Shown here: in pieces, positions 8,612 through 17,386 of the stretch | How the letters are laid out: every line of letters begins with the position of its first letter | Numbering within the stretch: position 1 is the first letter of the stretch | Assembly: GCF_030063305.1 (NCBI RefSeq) | Contig: NZ_JASISV010000002.1 | Coordinates: forward strand, 558,001-622,000 | DNA: 64,000 nt | From: Salinibacterium sp. G-O1 | GTDB taxonomy: Bacteria > Actinomycetota > Actinomycetes > Actinomycetales > Microbacteriaceae | Direction of reading: 5' to 3' | Notes under the pieces: model-generated | What the model saw: the letters and a program-made list of their open reading frames with translations, nothing else | Database searches by the model: none | Told to the model about the DNA's origin: nothing | Position numbers and translations under genes: made by a program

Positions 8612-9460
8612 CTAATCCTTGCCAGAGCTGAGGGTGGGCGTGCCGCGCTCCAACGACCGGGCGAGACCCTTCACGTACGGATGCTCGGCGTTCGCGAGCA
8701 CCTCATCAAGCTGGCCGCTCGCCACGATCACCCCGCGGTGCATGATCGCGACCTTCGTGCTGACGCGGCGAACCTCGGCGAGGTCCGCGGTCACGATCAG
8801 CGCCGAGAAGCCGCGCTGCCTCTGCAGCGAGACGATGATGTCGAGGATGGCACGGCGGGCGGTCACGTCGATGCCGGCCGTCGGGTCATCCGCCACCAGC
8901 AGCTTTGGATCGAGGATCATGGCCCTAGCGATGGCTACCCGCTGCCGCTGGCCCTTGCTCAGCTCGTGCGGATACTTGTTCATGCTCGTCAGCGGCAGGC
9001 GCACGGCATCGATGACCGTTGCCACGGCTTCGCCCGCGTCATCCTGGTTGAACCTGCGATCGCGCGCATAGATGGGTTCCGCCACGTTCTCACCGGCGGT
9101 CAGGCGGGGCTGAAGCCGGTCTCCCGCCTCCTGCCGAACATAGCCAACGTGTAGCCCGACACGGCTGCGTTGACGCCGGGTAATTCCGCGCACACTCGTG
9201 CCGAATACGCTCAGCTCGCCACCGCTGATCCGGGGCGACGAATCATCCAAGCGATCGATATCGAGCGCGACAGCGCGCGCGAGGGTGCTCTTGCCCGAAC
9301 CTGTTTCGCCCACCACCGCCAGCACTTCGCCCGGAGCGATGTCGAAGGTGACCCCGTCGAGTGCGACGGCCCGGGTTTCGGGGCTGCTAGAGCTGTAGCG
9401 CACCGAGAGATCCCAGGCACTCACCGCCGCCGCCTGCGGATCGATGTGGTGATACGTCAT
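8612..9460 (-). CDS. ABC transporter ATP-binding protein (third NBD of the oligopeptide system)
   Basis: The 282-residue single nucleotide-binding domain has Walker A GETGSGKST, signature LSKGQRQRVAIA and Walker B LLVADDPTAGID. The residue after the Walker B Asp is Asp, where active ABC ATPases usually have the catalytic Glu; both domains of the neighbouring fused ATPase keep ADEPT. This suggests a slow or regulatory NBD. It starts 3 bases after the fused ATPase stop. Family resemblance is to DppD/OppD-type proteins. A functional role as an accessory domain is inference. Confidence 0.88.
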   Translation of the reverse strand: MTYHHIDPQAAAVSAWDLSVRYSSSSPETRAVALDGVTFDIAPGEVLAVVGETGSGKSTLARAVALDIDRLDDSSPRISGGELSVFGTSVRGITRRQRSRVGLHVGYVRQEAGDRLQPRLTAGENVAEPIYARDRRFNQDDAGEAVATVIDAVRLPLTSMNKYPHELSKGQRQRVAIARAMILDPKLLVADDPTAGIDVTARRAILDIIVSLQRQRGFSALIVTADLAEVRRVSTKVAIMHRGVIVASGQLDEVLANAEHPYVKGLARSLERGTPTLSSGKD

Positions 9461-9463
9461 GCC

Positions 9464-11140
9464 CTAGTCCGCCGCCTTCAGTGCGTTGAGTGCCGTTCTG
9501 CGCGTGGCCTGCTCGACCGGGTCCGGCACCGGCAGCGATGCGAGAAGACGCTGAGTGTATGGATGCTGCGGAGCACCGAGCACGTCGTTGCCGCTGCCCT
9601 CCTCCACGAGTTTGCCCTTGTACAGCACCGCGATGCGGTCAGACAGCATGTCGACCACGGCAAGGTCGTGGCTGATGAAGAGCGCCGCGAAACCCAGCTC
9701 CTTCTGCAGTTCGGCGAACAGCTCGAGCACCCGCGCCTGCACCGACACGTCGAGCGCGCTGGTGGGCTCGTCGGCGATCAGCAGTGACGGGTTGAGCGCG
9801 AGGGAGCGTGCGAGGCTGGCCCGCTGGCGCTGACCGCCGCTGAGCTCGTGCGGGAAGCGATCGGCGAACGATCGCGGCAGTTGCACGGCCTCGAGCAGCT
9901 CGTTGACGCGCGGGCGTGCTGCCGCCGCATCCCGCGCCTTCCCATGCACGATGAGGGGTTCTGCCACGCACTGGGCGATCGTCAGCAGCGGGTTGAAGCT
10001 CGACGCCGGATCCTGGAAGACGAAACCGATGTCGCTGCGGACCGGCCGGAACGCCCTCTCGCGAATGCCCAGCATCTCGTGACCGAGCACCTCGAGTGAT
10101 CCTCCGGTGATCTTCGTCAGACCGCCGATGGCGCGACCGATCGTGGTCTTGCCTGAACCGCTCTCGCCGACAAGACCGAGCACCTCGCCCGGCGAGATCG
10201 TGAAACTGACCCCGTCGACCGCGCGGAAATTGTGCCTGCCGAACCGGCCGCCGTATTCGATCACCAGATCGCGGGCGACCACCACGGGAGGTGCGGTGTT
10301 GACGGTTCCTGAGGCGACCCGCTCCGTGGCGCGCGCCGTGGCCCTCGCCCCGCCGCTGCCGATGCGAGGCACAGCGGCGAGCAGCTTCTGGGTGTACGGA
10401 TGTTGCGGCGCGGAGAACAGCTGTTCGACACCGGCCTCCTCGACGACGTTGCCCTGATACATCACAGCGACACGATCCGCGAGGTCGGCAACGATCCCCA
10501 TGTTGTGGGTGATCAGGATGATCGCTGTGCCGAACTCGTCGCGGCACTGTCGCAGCAGGTCCAGTATCTCGGCCTGCACCGTCACATCCAGCGCCGTCGT
10601 CGGCTCATCGGCGACGATCAGCTCAGGATCGAGCACGAGCGCCATCGCGATGACAATGCGCTGCTTCTGGCCTCCCGAGAACTGGTGCGGGTAGTAGTCG
10701 ATGCGCTCCTCGGGGCTGGGGATTCCCACCTTGCCGAGCATCTCGATCGCCTGGGCCCTGGCCTGCTTGGCGTCGTAACCCTTGTGTGCGCGCAGGCCCT
10801 CGATGATCTGCCAACCGACGGTGAACACCGGGTTCAGGGCGAGGGACGGCTCCTGGAACACCATGGCGACGTCGGTGCCACGGATTTCCCGCAGCTGCGC
10901 GCCGGTCATGCCCACGACCTCGCGATCGTTCAGCAGGATCGCACCACGGGTCACGGCAGTCTCGGGAAGCAAACCGAGGATCGTCTTCGCGGTCACACTC
11001 TTGCCGCTGCCGCTCTCGCCGACGATGGCCAGCACCTCGCCGGCCTCGACCGACAGCGTGACGTTGTTGACGGCGACCACGTCTCCCCCGTCGGTCGCGA
11101 ACGTGACCTCGAGTTCTTTGATGTCTACTACGCGGGTCAT
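9464..11140 (-). CDS. Dipeptide/oligopeptide ABC transporter, fused DppD-DppF ATPase
   Basis: The 558-residue protein contains two complete NBDs. Domain 1 has Walker A GESGSGKSVTAKT near residue 40, signature SGGQKQRIVIA and Walker B LIVADEPTTALDV. Domain 2 has GESGSGKTTIGRA near 325, signature SGGQRQRASLARS and LLIADEPTSALDV. Each domain ends with the HPYTQ(K/R)LL segment typical of the oligopeptide/nickel importer group. The fused pair alone can power one transporter. Its start overlaps the DppC-like permease stop by 4 nt. Confidence 0.93.
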   Translation of the reverse strand: MTRVVDIKELEVTFATDGGDVVAVNNVTLSVEAGEVLAIVGESGSGKSVTAKTILGLLPETAVTRGAILLNDREVVGMTGAQLREIRGTDVAMVFQEPSLALNPVFTVGWQIIEGLRAHKGYDAKQARAQAIEMLGKVGIPSPEERIDYYPHQFSGGQKQRIVIAMALVLDPELIVADEPTTALDVTVQAEILDLLRQCRDEFGTAIILITHNMGIVADLADRVAVMYQGNVVEEAGVEQLFSAPQHPYTQKLLAAVPRIGSGGARATARATERVASGTVNTAPPVVVARDLVIEYGGRFGRHNFRAVDGVSFTISPGEVLGLVGESGSGKTTIGRAIGGLTKITGGSLEVLGHEMLGIRERAFRPVRSDIGFVFQDPASSFNPLLTIAQCVAEPLIVHGKARDAAAARPRVNELLEAVQLPRSFADRFPHELSGGQRQRASLARSLALNPSLLIADEPTSALDVSVQARVLELFAELQKELGFAALFISHDLAVVDMLSDRIAVLYKGKLVEEGSGNDVLGAPQHPYTQRLLASLPVPDPVEQATRRTALNALKAAD

Positions 11141-12177
11141 GCCGGCGCTCCCGTCGAGTCGGTCGCCGAGGTGGCGGCGGTCACCGGTGCGGCGTCGTCA
11201 GCCGTTGCGACACCTGATGTTGGAGAATCTGCCTTACGTCTCGTCCTGAGACGAGGGTCAGCCAGGTCATTCAGGCTCTCCCCCACGAGCGTGATGCCGA
11301 GCACCACCAGCACGATCGCAAGCCCGGGGAACACCGAGGTCCACCAGATTCCGCTGGTGACATCCGAGATCGAGCGGTTGAGGTCGTAGCCCCACTCGGC
11401 GGCAGACGTCGGTTCGATGCCGAAGCCGAGGAATCCCAGCCCGGCGAGGGTCAGGATGGCCTCTGAACTGTTGAGCGTGAAGATCAACGGCAGCGTGCGG
11501 GTGGCGTTGCGCAGCACGTGGCGGAACATGATGCGGGAGGTACTCGAGCCGATGACCTTGGCCGACTCCACATACGCCTCTGACTTGATGCGCACAGTCT
11601 CGGCTCTGATCACGCGGAAGTACTGCGGGATGTAGACCACGGTGATCGAGACCGCCGCGGCGAGAACACCGCCGAACAGCGTCGACTGTCCGCCGCTGAT
11701 CACGATGGCGGCGACAATCGCCAGCAGCAGGGTCGGGAACGCGAAGACCGCATCCGCGATGACGACGAGCACCCTGTCGAGCCAGCCGCCGATGTAGCCG
11801 GAGATCAGGCCTAGGAAAACCCCGGCGAAGATCGACAGCATCACCGCGACCACGATGACAGCGAGTGCGGTCTGGGTGCCCCAGATCACCCGCGACAGCA
11901 CGTCATAGCCGCCGACGGTCGTGCCGAGCAGGTGGGCACCGCCGGGGGCCTGCTGCGCTCCGAAGAAGCCGTTGTCATCTCTCAGCTGCGCGAAACCGTA
12001 CGGCGCCAGAACCGGCGCGAAGATCGCGGTCAGCAGGAAAATGCCGGTGAGAGTCAGTCCGGCGATCAGCATTCCGCGCTGCAGGCCCACGCTCTGCCGC
12101 AGTTGGTGCACGATCGGCAGGCGGTGCCACAGCGGCGCGCGACGCGGTGGGGCGGATGTCACAACCGGATCAGTCAT
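11137..12177 (-). CDS. Oligopeptide ABC transporter permease (DppC/OppC type)
   Basis: The 346-residue inner-membrane permease has an N-terminal helix (GMLIAGLTLTGIFLLTAIFA), a periplasmic segment, and then the BPD_transp_1 domain with five further helices and an EAA-type loop near SAKVIGSSTSRIMFRHVLRN. The C-terminal 35 residues form a polar, Ala/Thr-rich tail. It pairs with the DppB-like subunit upstream (one base between genes) and overlaps the fused ATPase gene, so the whole set is one operon. Confidence 0.93.
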   Translation of the reverse strand: MTDPVVTSAPPRRAPLWHRLPIVHQLRQSVGLQRGMLIAGLTLTGIFLLTAIFAPVLAPYGFAQLRDDNGFFGAQQAPGGAHLLGTTVGGYDVLSRVIWGTQTALAVIVVAVMLSIFAGVFLGLISGYIGGWLDRVLVVIADAVFAFPTLLLAIVAAIVISGGQSTLFGGVLAAAVSITVVYIPQYFRVIRAETVRIKSEAYVESAKVIGSSTSRIMFRHVLRNATRTLPLIFTLNSSEAILTLAGLGFLGFGIEPTSAAEWGYDLNRSISDVTSGIWWTSVFPGLAIVLVVLGITLVGESLNDLADPRLRTRRKADSPTSGVATADDAAPVTAATSATDSTGAPA

Positions 12178-12178
12178 T

Positions 12179-13273
12179 TCAGTACCTCACCCTCGGGTCG
12201 ATGACCGCCGCGAGTATGTCGACGATGAAGTTGCTCAGGGCAACGATCACCGCCAGCAGCGCCACGATTCCCTGCACGGCCACGAAGTCGCGGGCGCTCA
12301 GGTACTCGGCCAGCTTGAAACCGAGACCCTTCCACTCGAAGGTTGTCTCTGTGAGCACCGCGCCGCCCAGCAGGACCGCGATCTGCAACCCGATGACCGT
12401 GATGATCGGGATGAGCGCTGGCTTGTACGCGTGCTTCCGCACGAGCCGGAACTCGCTGACACCGCGGGAACGCGCCGCATCGACGTAGTCCATCGACAGC
12501 GTGCCGATGACGTTCGTGCGCACCAGGCGGAGAAATACGCCGGCGGTCAGCAGACCGAGTGCGAGCCCGGGCAAAACGGCATGCTGCAAAACGTCGGAGA
12601 TCGCGGCAGGGCTGCCCAGCTGAATCGCATCAATCAGATAGATGCCGGTGCGATTTTCGAGTTTCCCCATCTGCAACTCGGTGCGGGTACTCGCGCGCCC
12701 GGCGACCGGCAGCACCTTGAGCCAGACCGAGAACACGAGCTTGAGCAGCAGTCCGGCAAAGAACACCGGGGTGGCGTAGAAGAGGATGGCAACCACGCGC
12801 AGCACCGCGTCCGGCCAGCGATCGCGCAGGTACGCTGCGACCATCCCCAGGGGAATCCCCACGACGAATGCGACGAGAAGCGCGTAGAAGGCCAGCTCCA
12901 GCGTCGCGCCACCGTAGGTCAGCAGCAGCTGCGAGACGGGGCGGCCGTCGCTGATAGCCGTGCCGAAGTTGCCGGTCGCCACCTGCCCGATGTACTCGAA
13001 GTACTGCACGATCAGCGGTCGGTTGTACCCGGCAGCCTCAATACGTTCGGCGAGCTGCTGCGCGCTGAGCCGGCCGCCGAGCGCCGCGGTGATGGGATCG
13101 CCGATGCTGCGCATCAACAGGAACACCATCGTCACCAGGATGAAGATGGTCGGGAAAATCAGCAAGAACCGCACGATGATGAAACGCACCAACGGGCTTC
13201 CACCACCGAAGGAACGTCGAGGAGCCTGTGATGGATCCTTGGATGCCGGTGGGGCCTGGACGGTCGTCGTCAT
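12179..13273 (-). CDS. Oligopeptide ABC transporter permease (DppB/OppB type)
   Basis: The 364-residue permease begins with a short cytoplasmic tail and a helix (RFIIVRFLLIFPTIFILVTM), then the DppB-type N-terminal domain and BPD_transp_1 domain. The EAA loop includes YVDAARSRGVSEFRLVRKHA. It forms the translocation pore with the DppC-like subunit. ATG 13273 is preferred to the upstream TTG at 13282, though neither has a clear ribosome binding site. It is separated from the binding-protein gene by about 110 bases holding two hairpins. Confidence 0.92.
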   Translation of the reverse strand: MTTTVQAPPASKDPSQAPRRSFGGGSPLVRFIIVRFLLIFPTIFILVTMVFLLMRSIGDPITAALGGRLSAQQLAERIEAAGYNRPLIVQYFEYIGQVATGNFGTAISDGRPVSQLLLTYGGATLELAFYALLVAFVVGIPLGMVAAYLRDRWPDAVLRVVAILFYATPVFFAGLLLKLVFSVWLKVLPVAGRASTRTELQMGKLENRTGIYLIDAIQLGSPAAISDVLQHAVLPGLALGLLTAGVFLRLVRTNVIGTLSMDYVDAARSRGVSEFRLVRKHAYKPALIPIITVIGLQIAVLLGGAVLTETTFEWKGLGFKLAEYLSARDFVAVQGIVALLAVIVALSNFIVDILAAVIDPRVRY

Positions 13274-13301
13274 GTTTACCAATCATGCTGGAGCGAAAGA
13301 A

Positions 13302-13353
13302 GGCGACCCGCTTGACGCGGGTCGCCCCCTCACTGCGCTAGAGAAACTCTAGC
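13302..13353 (-). terminator. Two hairpins between binding-protein and permease genes (partial terminator)
   Basis: GGCGACCCGC/GCGGGTCGCC (13302-13311 and 13317-13326) forms a 10-bp stem followed on the minus strand by TTCTTTC. A second perfect hairpin, GCTAGAG-AAA-CTCTAGC, sits at 13337-13353. In ABC importer operons such structures commonly let the binding protein be made in excess by partial termination or by protecting the 3' end of its mRNA; that role is inferred here. Confidence 0.55.
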
Positions 13354-13381
13354 TGTCGTTCATTCGAGTCGCAGGTGTCTG

Positions 13382-15013
13382 CTAGCCCTTCGCGAGGCTG
13401 CCGTAGCGGAACTTGAACGAACCGTCGAGAACTGCGCCGGTCACATCCTTGCCCGTGACGGCAATCTGCGAACCCTGCAGGAACGGCACCGTCGACAGGT
13501 CGGCGGCAACCTTCGCCTGAATTTCCTCGATCAGCGCCTGGCGCTTGTTAGCATCCCCTTCGACAGCCTGATCCTGGATCAACTGGTTGACCTCGGGGTT
13601 GTCGTAGTGGTTGCCGAGGAAGTTGTCCGTCGAGAAGAACGGCGTCAGGTAGTTGTCTGCGTCCGAGTAGTCCGGGAACCAGCCAAGCTGGTACGCCGGG
13701 TACAGGTCCTTGGTGCGGTCCTTGGCGTAGGTGACCCACTCGGTCGACTGCAGGTTGACCGTGAACAGTCCGGTTGCCTCGAGTTGGCTCTTCACCAATG
13801 CGTACTCGTCACCCGACGACTCGCCATAGTGATCCGGGTTGTACTGGAGGTTGAGCGAAACCGGAGTAGCGACTCCAGCGTCGGCAAGAACCTTGGCTGC
13901 GGCGTCGGCGTCAGGGCCGCCATCCTTGCCGTACAGGTCCTTGAGCACCTCAGTGGCGCCGGTCAGACCAGCAGGAACGTAGGAGTACAGCGGCAGGTAG
14001 GTGCCCTTGTAGACCTGCTCCGAGATCTGCTGGCGGTCGAGGAGATCGGCAACTGCCGCACGAACGGCCAGCGCCTTGGCCGGGTCGGCCTCGGCAGTGG
14101 TGGCACCGAACGGCTGGGTGTCGAAGTTGAAGACGATGTACCGGATCTCGCCACCGGGGCCAACGATCACGTTGACAGCGTCATTGCCTTCGAGGTCAGC
14201 AACGTCGGTCGCAGACAGGCTGCGGTGTGCGACATCGATGTTGCCCTCCTGCACGTCGAGCTTCAGGTTCGAAGCGTCCGTGTAGTACTTCAGGTCGATG
14301 TTGCTCGTGGCGGCTGCGCCAAGAACGCCCTGGTAGTCAGGGTTGGCCTCGAACGACACCAGGTTGTTGAAGTCGTAGCTGGTGATCACGTACTGGCCGG
14401 CAAAAGCGTTGCCTGCCACGATGTCAGCGTCGGAAGTGATCGCGTCAGCGGAGAAGACATCCTCGTCGACGATCGGACCGGCCGGGCTCGACAGGATCTG
14501 GGCGAAGGTCTGGTCGTTGCCGTTCTTCAGCGTGAAGACGACGGTCGTGTCATCCGGTGTGTCGATGCTGTCGATGTTGCCCAGCAGAACGGACGGGCCA
14601 TTCTGGTCAGCAATGGTCAGCTGGCGCTCGAACGAGAACTTCACGTCTGACGAGGTGAGGTCGTTGCCGTTGGCGAACTTCAGGCCGTCCTTCAGCACGA
14701 CGGTGTACTCGTTGTCGCTCGTGTACTCGGCTGACACCGCGATGTCAGGCTCAACATCAGACGTACCCAGCTTCGAGTTCAACAGGAACGGGAAGACCTG
14801 GTTCATGATCGCGAACGAACCGTTGTCGTACGAACCGGCCGGGTCGATGAAGGTCACCTTGTCGGTGGTGCCGACAATCAGTGACTCGCCCGAACCGCCA
14901 CCGGTACCACCGGTGCCTCCGTCGCCTGCGGCGCAACCGGCCAGTGCCAGTGCGAACACGGCCGAGCCTGCGACCGCTGCGAGAGCGCGCTTCTTTTTGG
15001 ATGCGGATGTCAT
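13382..15013 (-). CDS. Oligopeptide-type ABC transporter substrate-binding lipoprotein
   Basis: The 543-residue protein starts with a lipoprotein signal peptide (MTSASKKKRALAAV..ALALAGC) whose lipobox LAGC would be cleaved before Cys and lipidated. The mature part is an SBP_bac_5 (DppA/OppA) fold, with DGLKFANGNDLTSSDVKFSFER as its recognisable early segment and a Gly/Ser-rich linker after the Cys. It captures ligand outside the membrane for the two permeases downstream. The ligand is unknown; cluster type suggests peptides. It heads the operon. Confidence 0.93.
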   Translation of the reverse strand: MTSASKKKRALAAVAGSAVFALALAGCAAGDGGTGGTGGGSGESLIVGTTDKVTFIDPAGSYDNGSFAIMNQVFPFLLNSKLGTSDVEPDIAVSAEYTSDNEYTVVLKDGLKFANGNDLTSSDVKFSFERQLTIADQNGPSVLLGNIDSIDTPDDTTVVFTLKNGNDQTFAQILSSPAGPIVDEDVFSADAITSDADIVAGNAFAGQYVITSYDFNNLVSFEANPDYQGVLGAAATSNIDLKYYTDASNLKLDVQEGNIDVAHRSLSATDVADLEGNDAVNVIVGPGGEIRYIVFNFDTQPFGATTAEADPAKALAVRAAVADLLDRQQISEQVYKGTYLPLYSYVPAGLTGATEVLKDLYGKDGGPDADAAAKVLADAGVATPVSLNLQYNPDHYGESSGDEYALVKSQLEATGLFTVNLQSTEWVTYAKDRTKDLYPAYQLGWFPDYSDADNYLTPFFSTDNFLGNHYDNPEVNQLIQDQAVEGDANKRQALIEEIQAKVAADLSTVPFLQGSQIAVTGKDVTGAVLDGSFKFRYGSLAKG

Positions 15014-15196
15014 ATCCGTCTACCTCTTCCTCAATGTGAGTGCCTCGTGGGCACTGCGTGGCAAGGAACGCGACGGAGCGCTAGGCGACTCCGGCGTTGC
15101 TGTATCCCCAGTAGTAACACAGACACTGTGCGGATCAGCGTCCATGAGGCTGAAAATGAACGATCTTTACTGAAAAGCAATGCAGTGCTCCAGGGC

Positions 15197-17092
15197 CTAC
15201 TCGTTGCGTAAAACCCGTCGCTCGGTCTCGATTCGCACAAGCTCACGCTGCACCTCGGCATACCGCTCGGGATCTGCCGCGGCATCCAATCGCTGCATCA
15301 TGCCCATCACCGACCTCTTCTCGCGAAGCAGATCCCTGTCGATGAAGTCAGACACGATGCTGGTGCAGTACACCGCCAGTTTGTCTTCGCGCGCCGGAAT
15401 CGGGGCAACAGCCAGCTGGTTGACCAGTGTCGCGTACCGCTGAGGCACCTCCGCGGTCACTCGGGCGACCCAGTCTGGGCTCTCCGCGTGCGCGATGCTC
15501 ACGGCCACGGCATCCCGCACAATCTCGAGGGAAGCGTCGCCAAACCCGACCGCCGCGGCCTTCGACATGAGGGCAGACCCGACGAGCTCCGGATGCTGCA
15601 GGATCGCCATCAGCACGTCGCGTTCGGTTCGGGTCGTGGTGTCGGTCGCGAGGCGCGTGATGGATGGCTCGTCGGCGACCGGGGTCGGGGCTGCCTGCTG
15701 GTCGCGAGACGCACGGTTCTGGCCCTCGTGGGAATCGCCGCGGGGTGCGTGGTGGTCGAGGGATGAACGAGCCGTGGACACCGCACGCTGCACCTCGGTG
15801 GGCTCAAGACCCAGCCATCCGGCGAGATTTCGGACGTAGCCGACGCTCATCGACTGGTCCCGGATGCCCGCGACCACCGGTGCCGCCGCCCTCAGGGCAG
15901 ACACCCGGCCCTCGACAGTCTCGAGATCGAAACCGGTCAGCACACGGCGCACCATGAACTCGAACATCGGCTTGCGCGTCTTGATCAGGCGCCGAACCGC
16001 ATCGTCGCCCCGGTTCAGGCGCAGGTCACACGGGTCGAGCCCGTCCGGGGCCACGGCGACGAAGGTCTGGGCGGCGAAACGCTGCTCTTCCGCGAACGCG
16101 CGGCTGGCGGCCTTCTGGCCGGCGTCATCCGGATCGAAGGTGAAGATGACCTCGCCGGTGCCGGTCGTGTCCGGGTTGTCGGTGTCGCCGATGATCCTGC
16201 GGACAATCTTGATGTGGTCGACACCGAATGCCGTGCCGCAGGTCGCGACCGCCGTCGTGACGCCGGCAAGGTGACAGGCCATCACGTCGGTGTAGCCCTC
16301 GACCACGACCACCTGCTTGCCGCGCGCGATGTCACGCTTGGCCAGGTCCAGACCGTAGAGCACCTGGCTCTTGTGGTACACCGGCGTTTCCGGGGTGTTG
16401 AGGTACTTCGGTCCGTTGTCGTCGTCGAGCAGCTTTCGTGCACCGAAGCCAAGAGTTGCGCCCGTGACATCCCGAATCGGCCACACGAGGCGGCCCCGGA
16501 ACCTGTCGTACACGTCGCCGCGTTCGCCGCGACCGAGCAGGCCAGCGATGACCAGCTCGTCGACGGTGAACCCCTTCGCGGTGAGGTGCTTGTTCAGCGC
16601 CTGACCGCGCGGTGCGAAGCCGATCCCGAAACGCTCCGCGGCGGATGCGTCGAAGCCGCGCTCCCCCAGGAACTTGCGCCCCGGCTCTGCATCGGGAGTC
16701 GTCAGCTGCTCCACGTAGAAGTTCGCGGCGGCCTGGTTGGCTGCGAGGATGCGAGCACGGTTGCCGTGATCCGTCGCCGCCCCGCCGTCCTCGTAGTGCA
16801 GCTCGTAGCCGATCCGGCCCGCCATGCGCTCCACGGCCTCGGAGAAGCTGACGTGATCCATTTTCTGCAGGAACGTGAAGACGTCCCCGCCCTCACCGCA
16901 GCCGAAGCAGTGGTAGAAACCGACCTGCGGGCGCACGTGGAAGCTGGGGCTGCGTTCTTCGTGGAAGGGGCACAGGCCCTTCATCGACCCGACGCCGGCG
17001 TTCTTCAGCGTCACGTAGTCGCCGACGATGTCGGCCAGATTGGTGCGCGACCTCACCTCGTCGATATCGCTACGTCGGATCAGTCCAGCCAC
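15197..17092 (-). CDS. dnaG: DNA primase
   Basis: The 631-residue protein makes RNA primers at the replication fork. It has an N-terminal CHC2-type zinc finger (CPFHEERSPSFH, then CFGCGEGGD, residues about 40-65), the primase catalytic core, a TOPRIM domain with VVVEGYTDVMA and FDPDDAGQKA, and a C-terminal DnaB-interacting region rich in charged residues. Length is normal for actinobacteria. The dusB-dgt-dnaG order upstream is a common actinobacterial arrangement. The 294-base gap to dgt holds a GC-rich tract and an inverted-repeat element instead of a simple leader. Confidence 0.97.
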   Translation of the reverse strand: MAGLIRRSDIDEVRSRTNLADIVGDYVTLKNAGVGSMKGLCPFHEERSPSFHVRPQVGFYHCFGCGEGGDVFTFLQKMDHVSFSEAVERMAGRIGYELHYEDGGAATDHGNRARILAANQAAANFYVEQLTTPDAEPGRKFLGERGFDASAAERFGIGFAPRGQALNKHLTAKGFTVDELVIAGLLGRGERGDVYDRFRGRLVWPIRDVTGATLGFGARKLLDDDNGPKYLNTPETPVYHKSQVLYGLDLAKRDIARGKQVVVVEGYTDVMACHLAGVTTAVATCGTAFGVDHIKIVRRIIGDTDNPDTTGTGEVIFTFDPDDAGQKAASRAFAEEQRFAAQTFVAVAPDGLDPCDLRLNRGDDAVRRLIKTRKPMFEFMVRRVLTGFDLETVEGRVSALRAAAPVVAGIRDQSMSVGYVRNLAGWLGLEPTEVQRAVSTARSSLDHHAPRGDSHEGQNRASRDQQAAPTPVADEPSITRLATDTTTRTERDVLMAILQHPELVGSALMSKAAAVGFGDASLEIVRDAVAVSIAHAESPDWVARVTAEVPQRYATLVNQLAVAPIPAREDKLAVYCTSIVSDFIDRDLLREKRSVMGMMQRLDAAADPERYAEVQRELVRIETERRVLRNE

Positions 17093-17151
17093 ACCCCGAT
17101 TCTACGGTTGCGCGCGCAGACCCCGCTGCCGCTGTCCCCCGCTCGCGCGCA

Positions 17152-17205
17152 GCCCCGCCTCCGCCGCTGCCGCTGCCGCCCCTGCCGCCCCCGCCGCCGC
17201 CCCGG
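17152..17205. repeat. GCC-type trinucleotide tract
   Basis: An imperfect run of CCG/GCC/GCT trinucleotides directly abuts the left end of the inverted-repeat element at 17206. A similar but longer tract abuts the element at 22733. No protein is convincingly encoded here. Confidence 0.6.
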
Positions 17206-17309
17206 CCCCTTCGGAAATTCAGGAAATCAGCAGCGCTCCGAGATGTGTCGCCCGCGTGTGCTGCGGAATCGGCGGATGCCACACCGGATTTCCTGAATTT
17301 CCGAAGGGG
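17206..17309. repeat. REPIN-like inverted-repeat element, copy A
   Basis: Perfect 23-bp inverted repeats (CCCCTTCGGAAATTCAGGAA plus ATC at 17206-17228; complement at 17287-17309) enclose 58 bases. Measured from TCGG to CCGA the unit is 94 bp (17211-17304), the same as copies B and C. It lies between dgt and dnaG, both on the minus strand. Transcribed RNA would form a long stem. The ends are shared with three other copies; the interior is not. Confidence 0.85.
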
Positions 17310-17386
17310 GGTGGAAGAGGACGGGGTGGCGGGGTGGCGGAGGTGGCCGCGCGGGCTGCGAGGGCGCCGCGTGCGGCCGCGGAAGG

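Noticed and set aside
17206-17309. Element copy A as an ordinary intrinsic terminator of dgt
   Set aside because: The loop is 58 bases and there is no U-run; the same ends recur elsewhere with other interiors.
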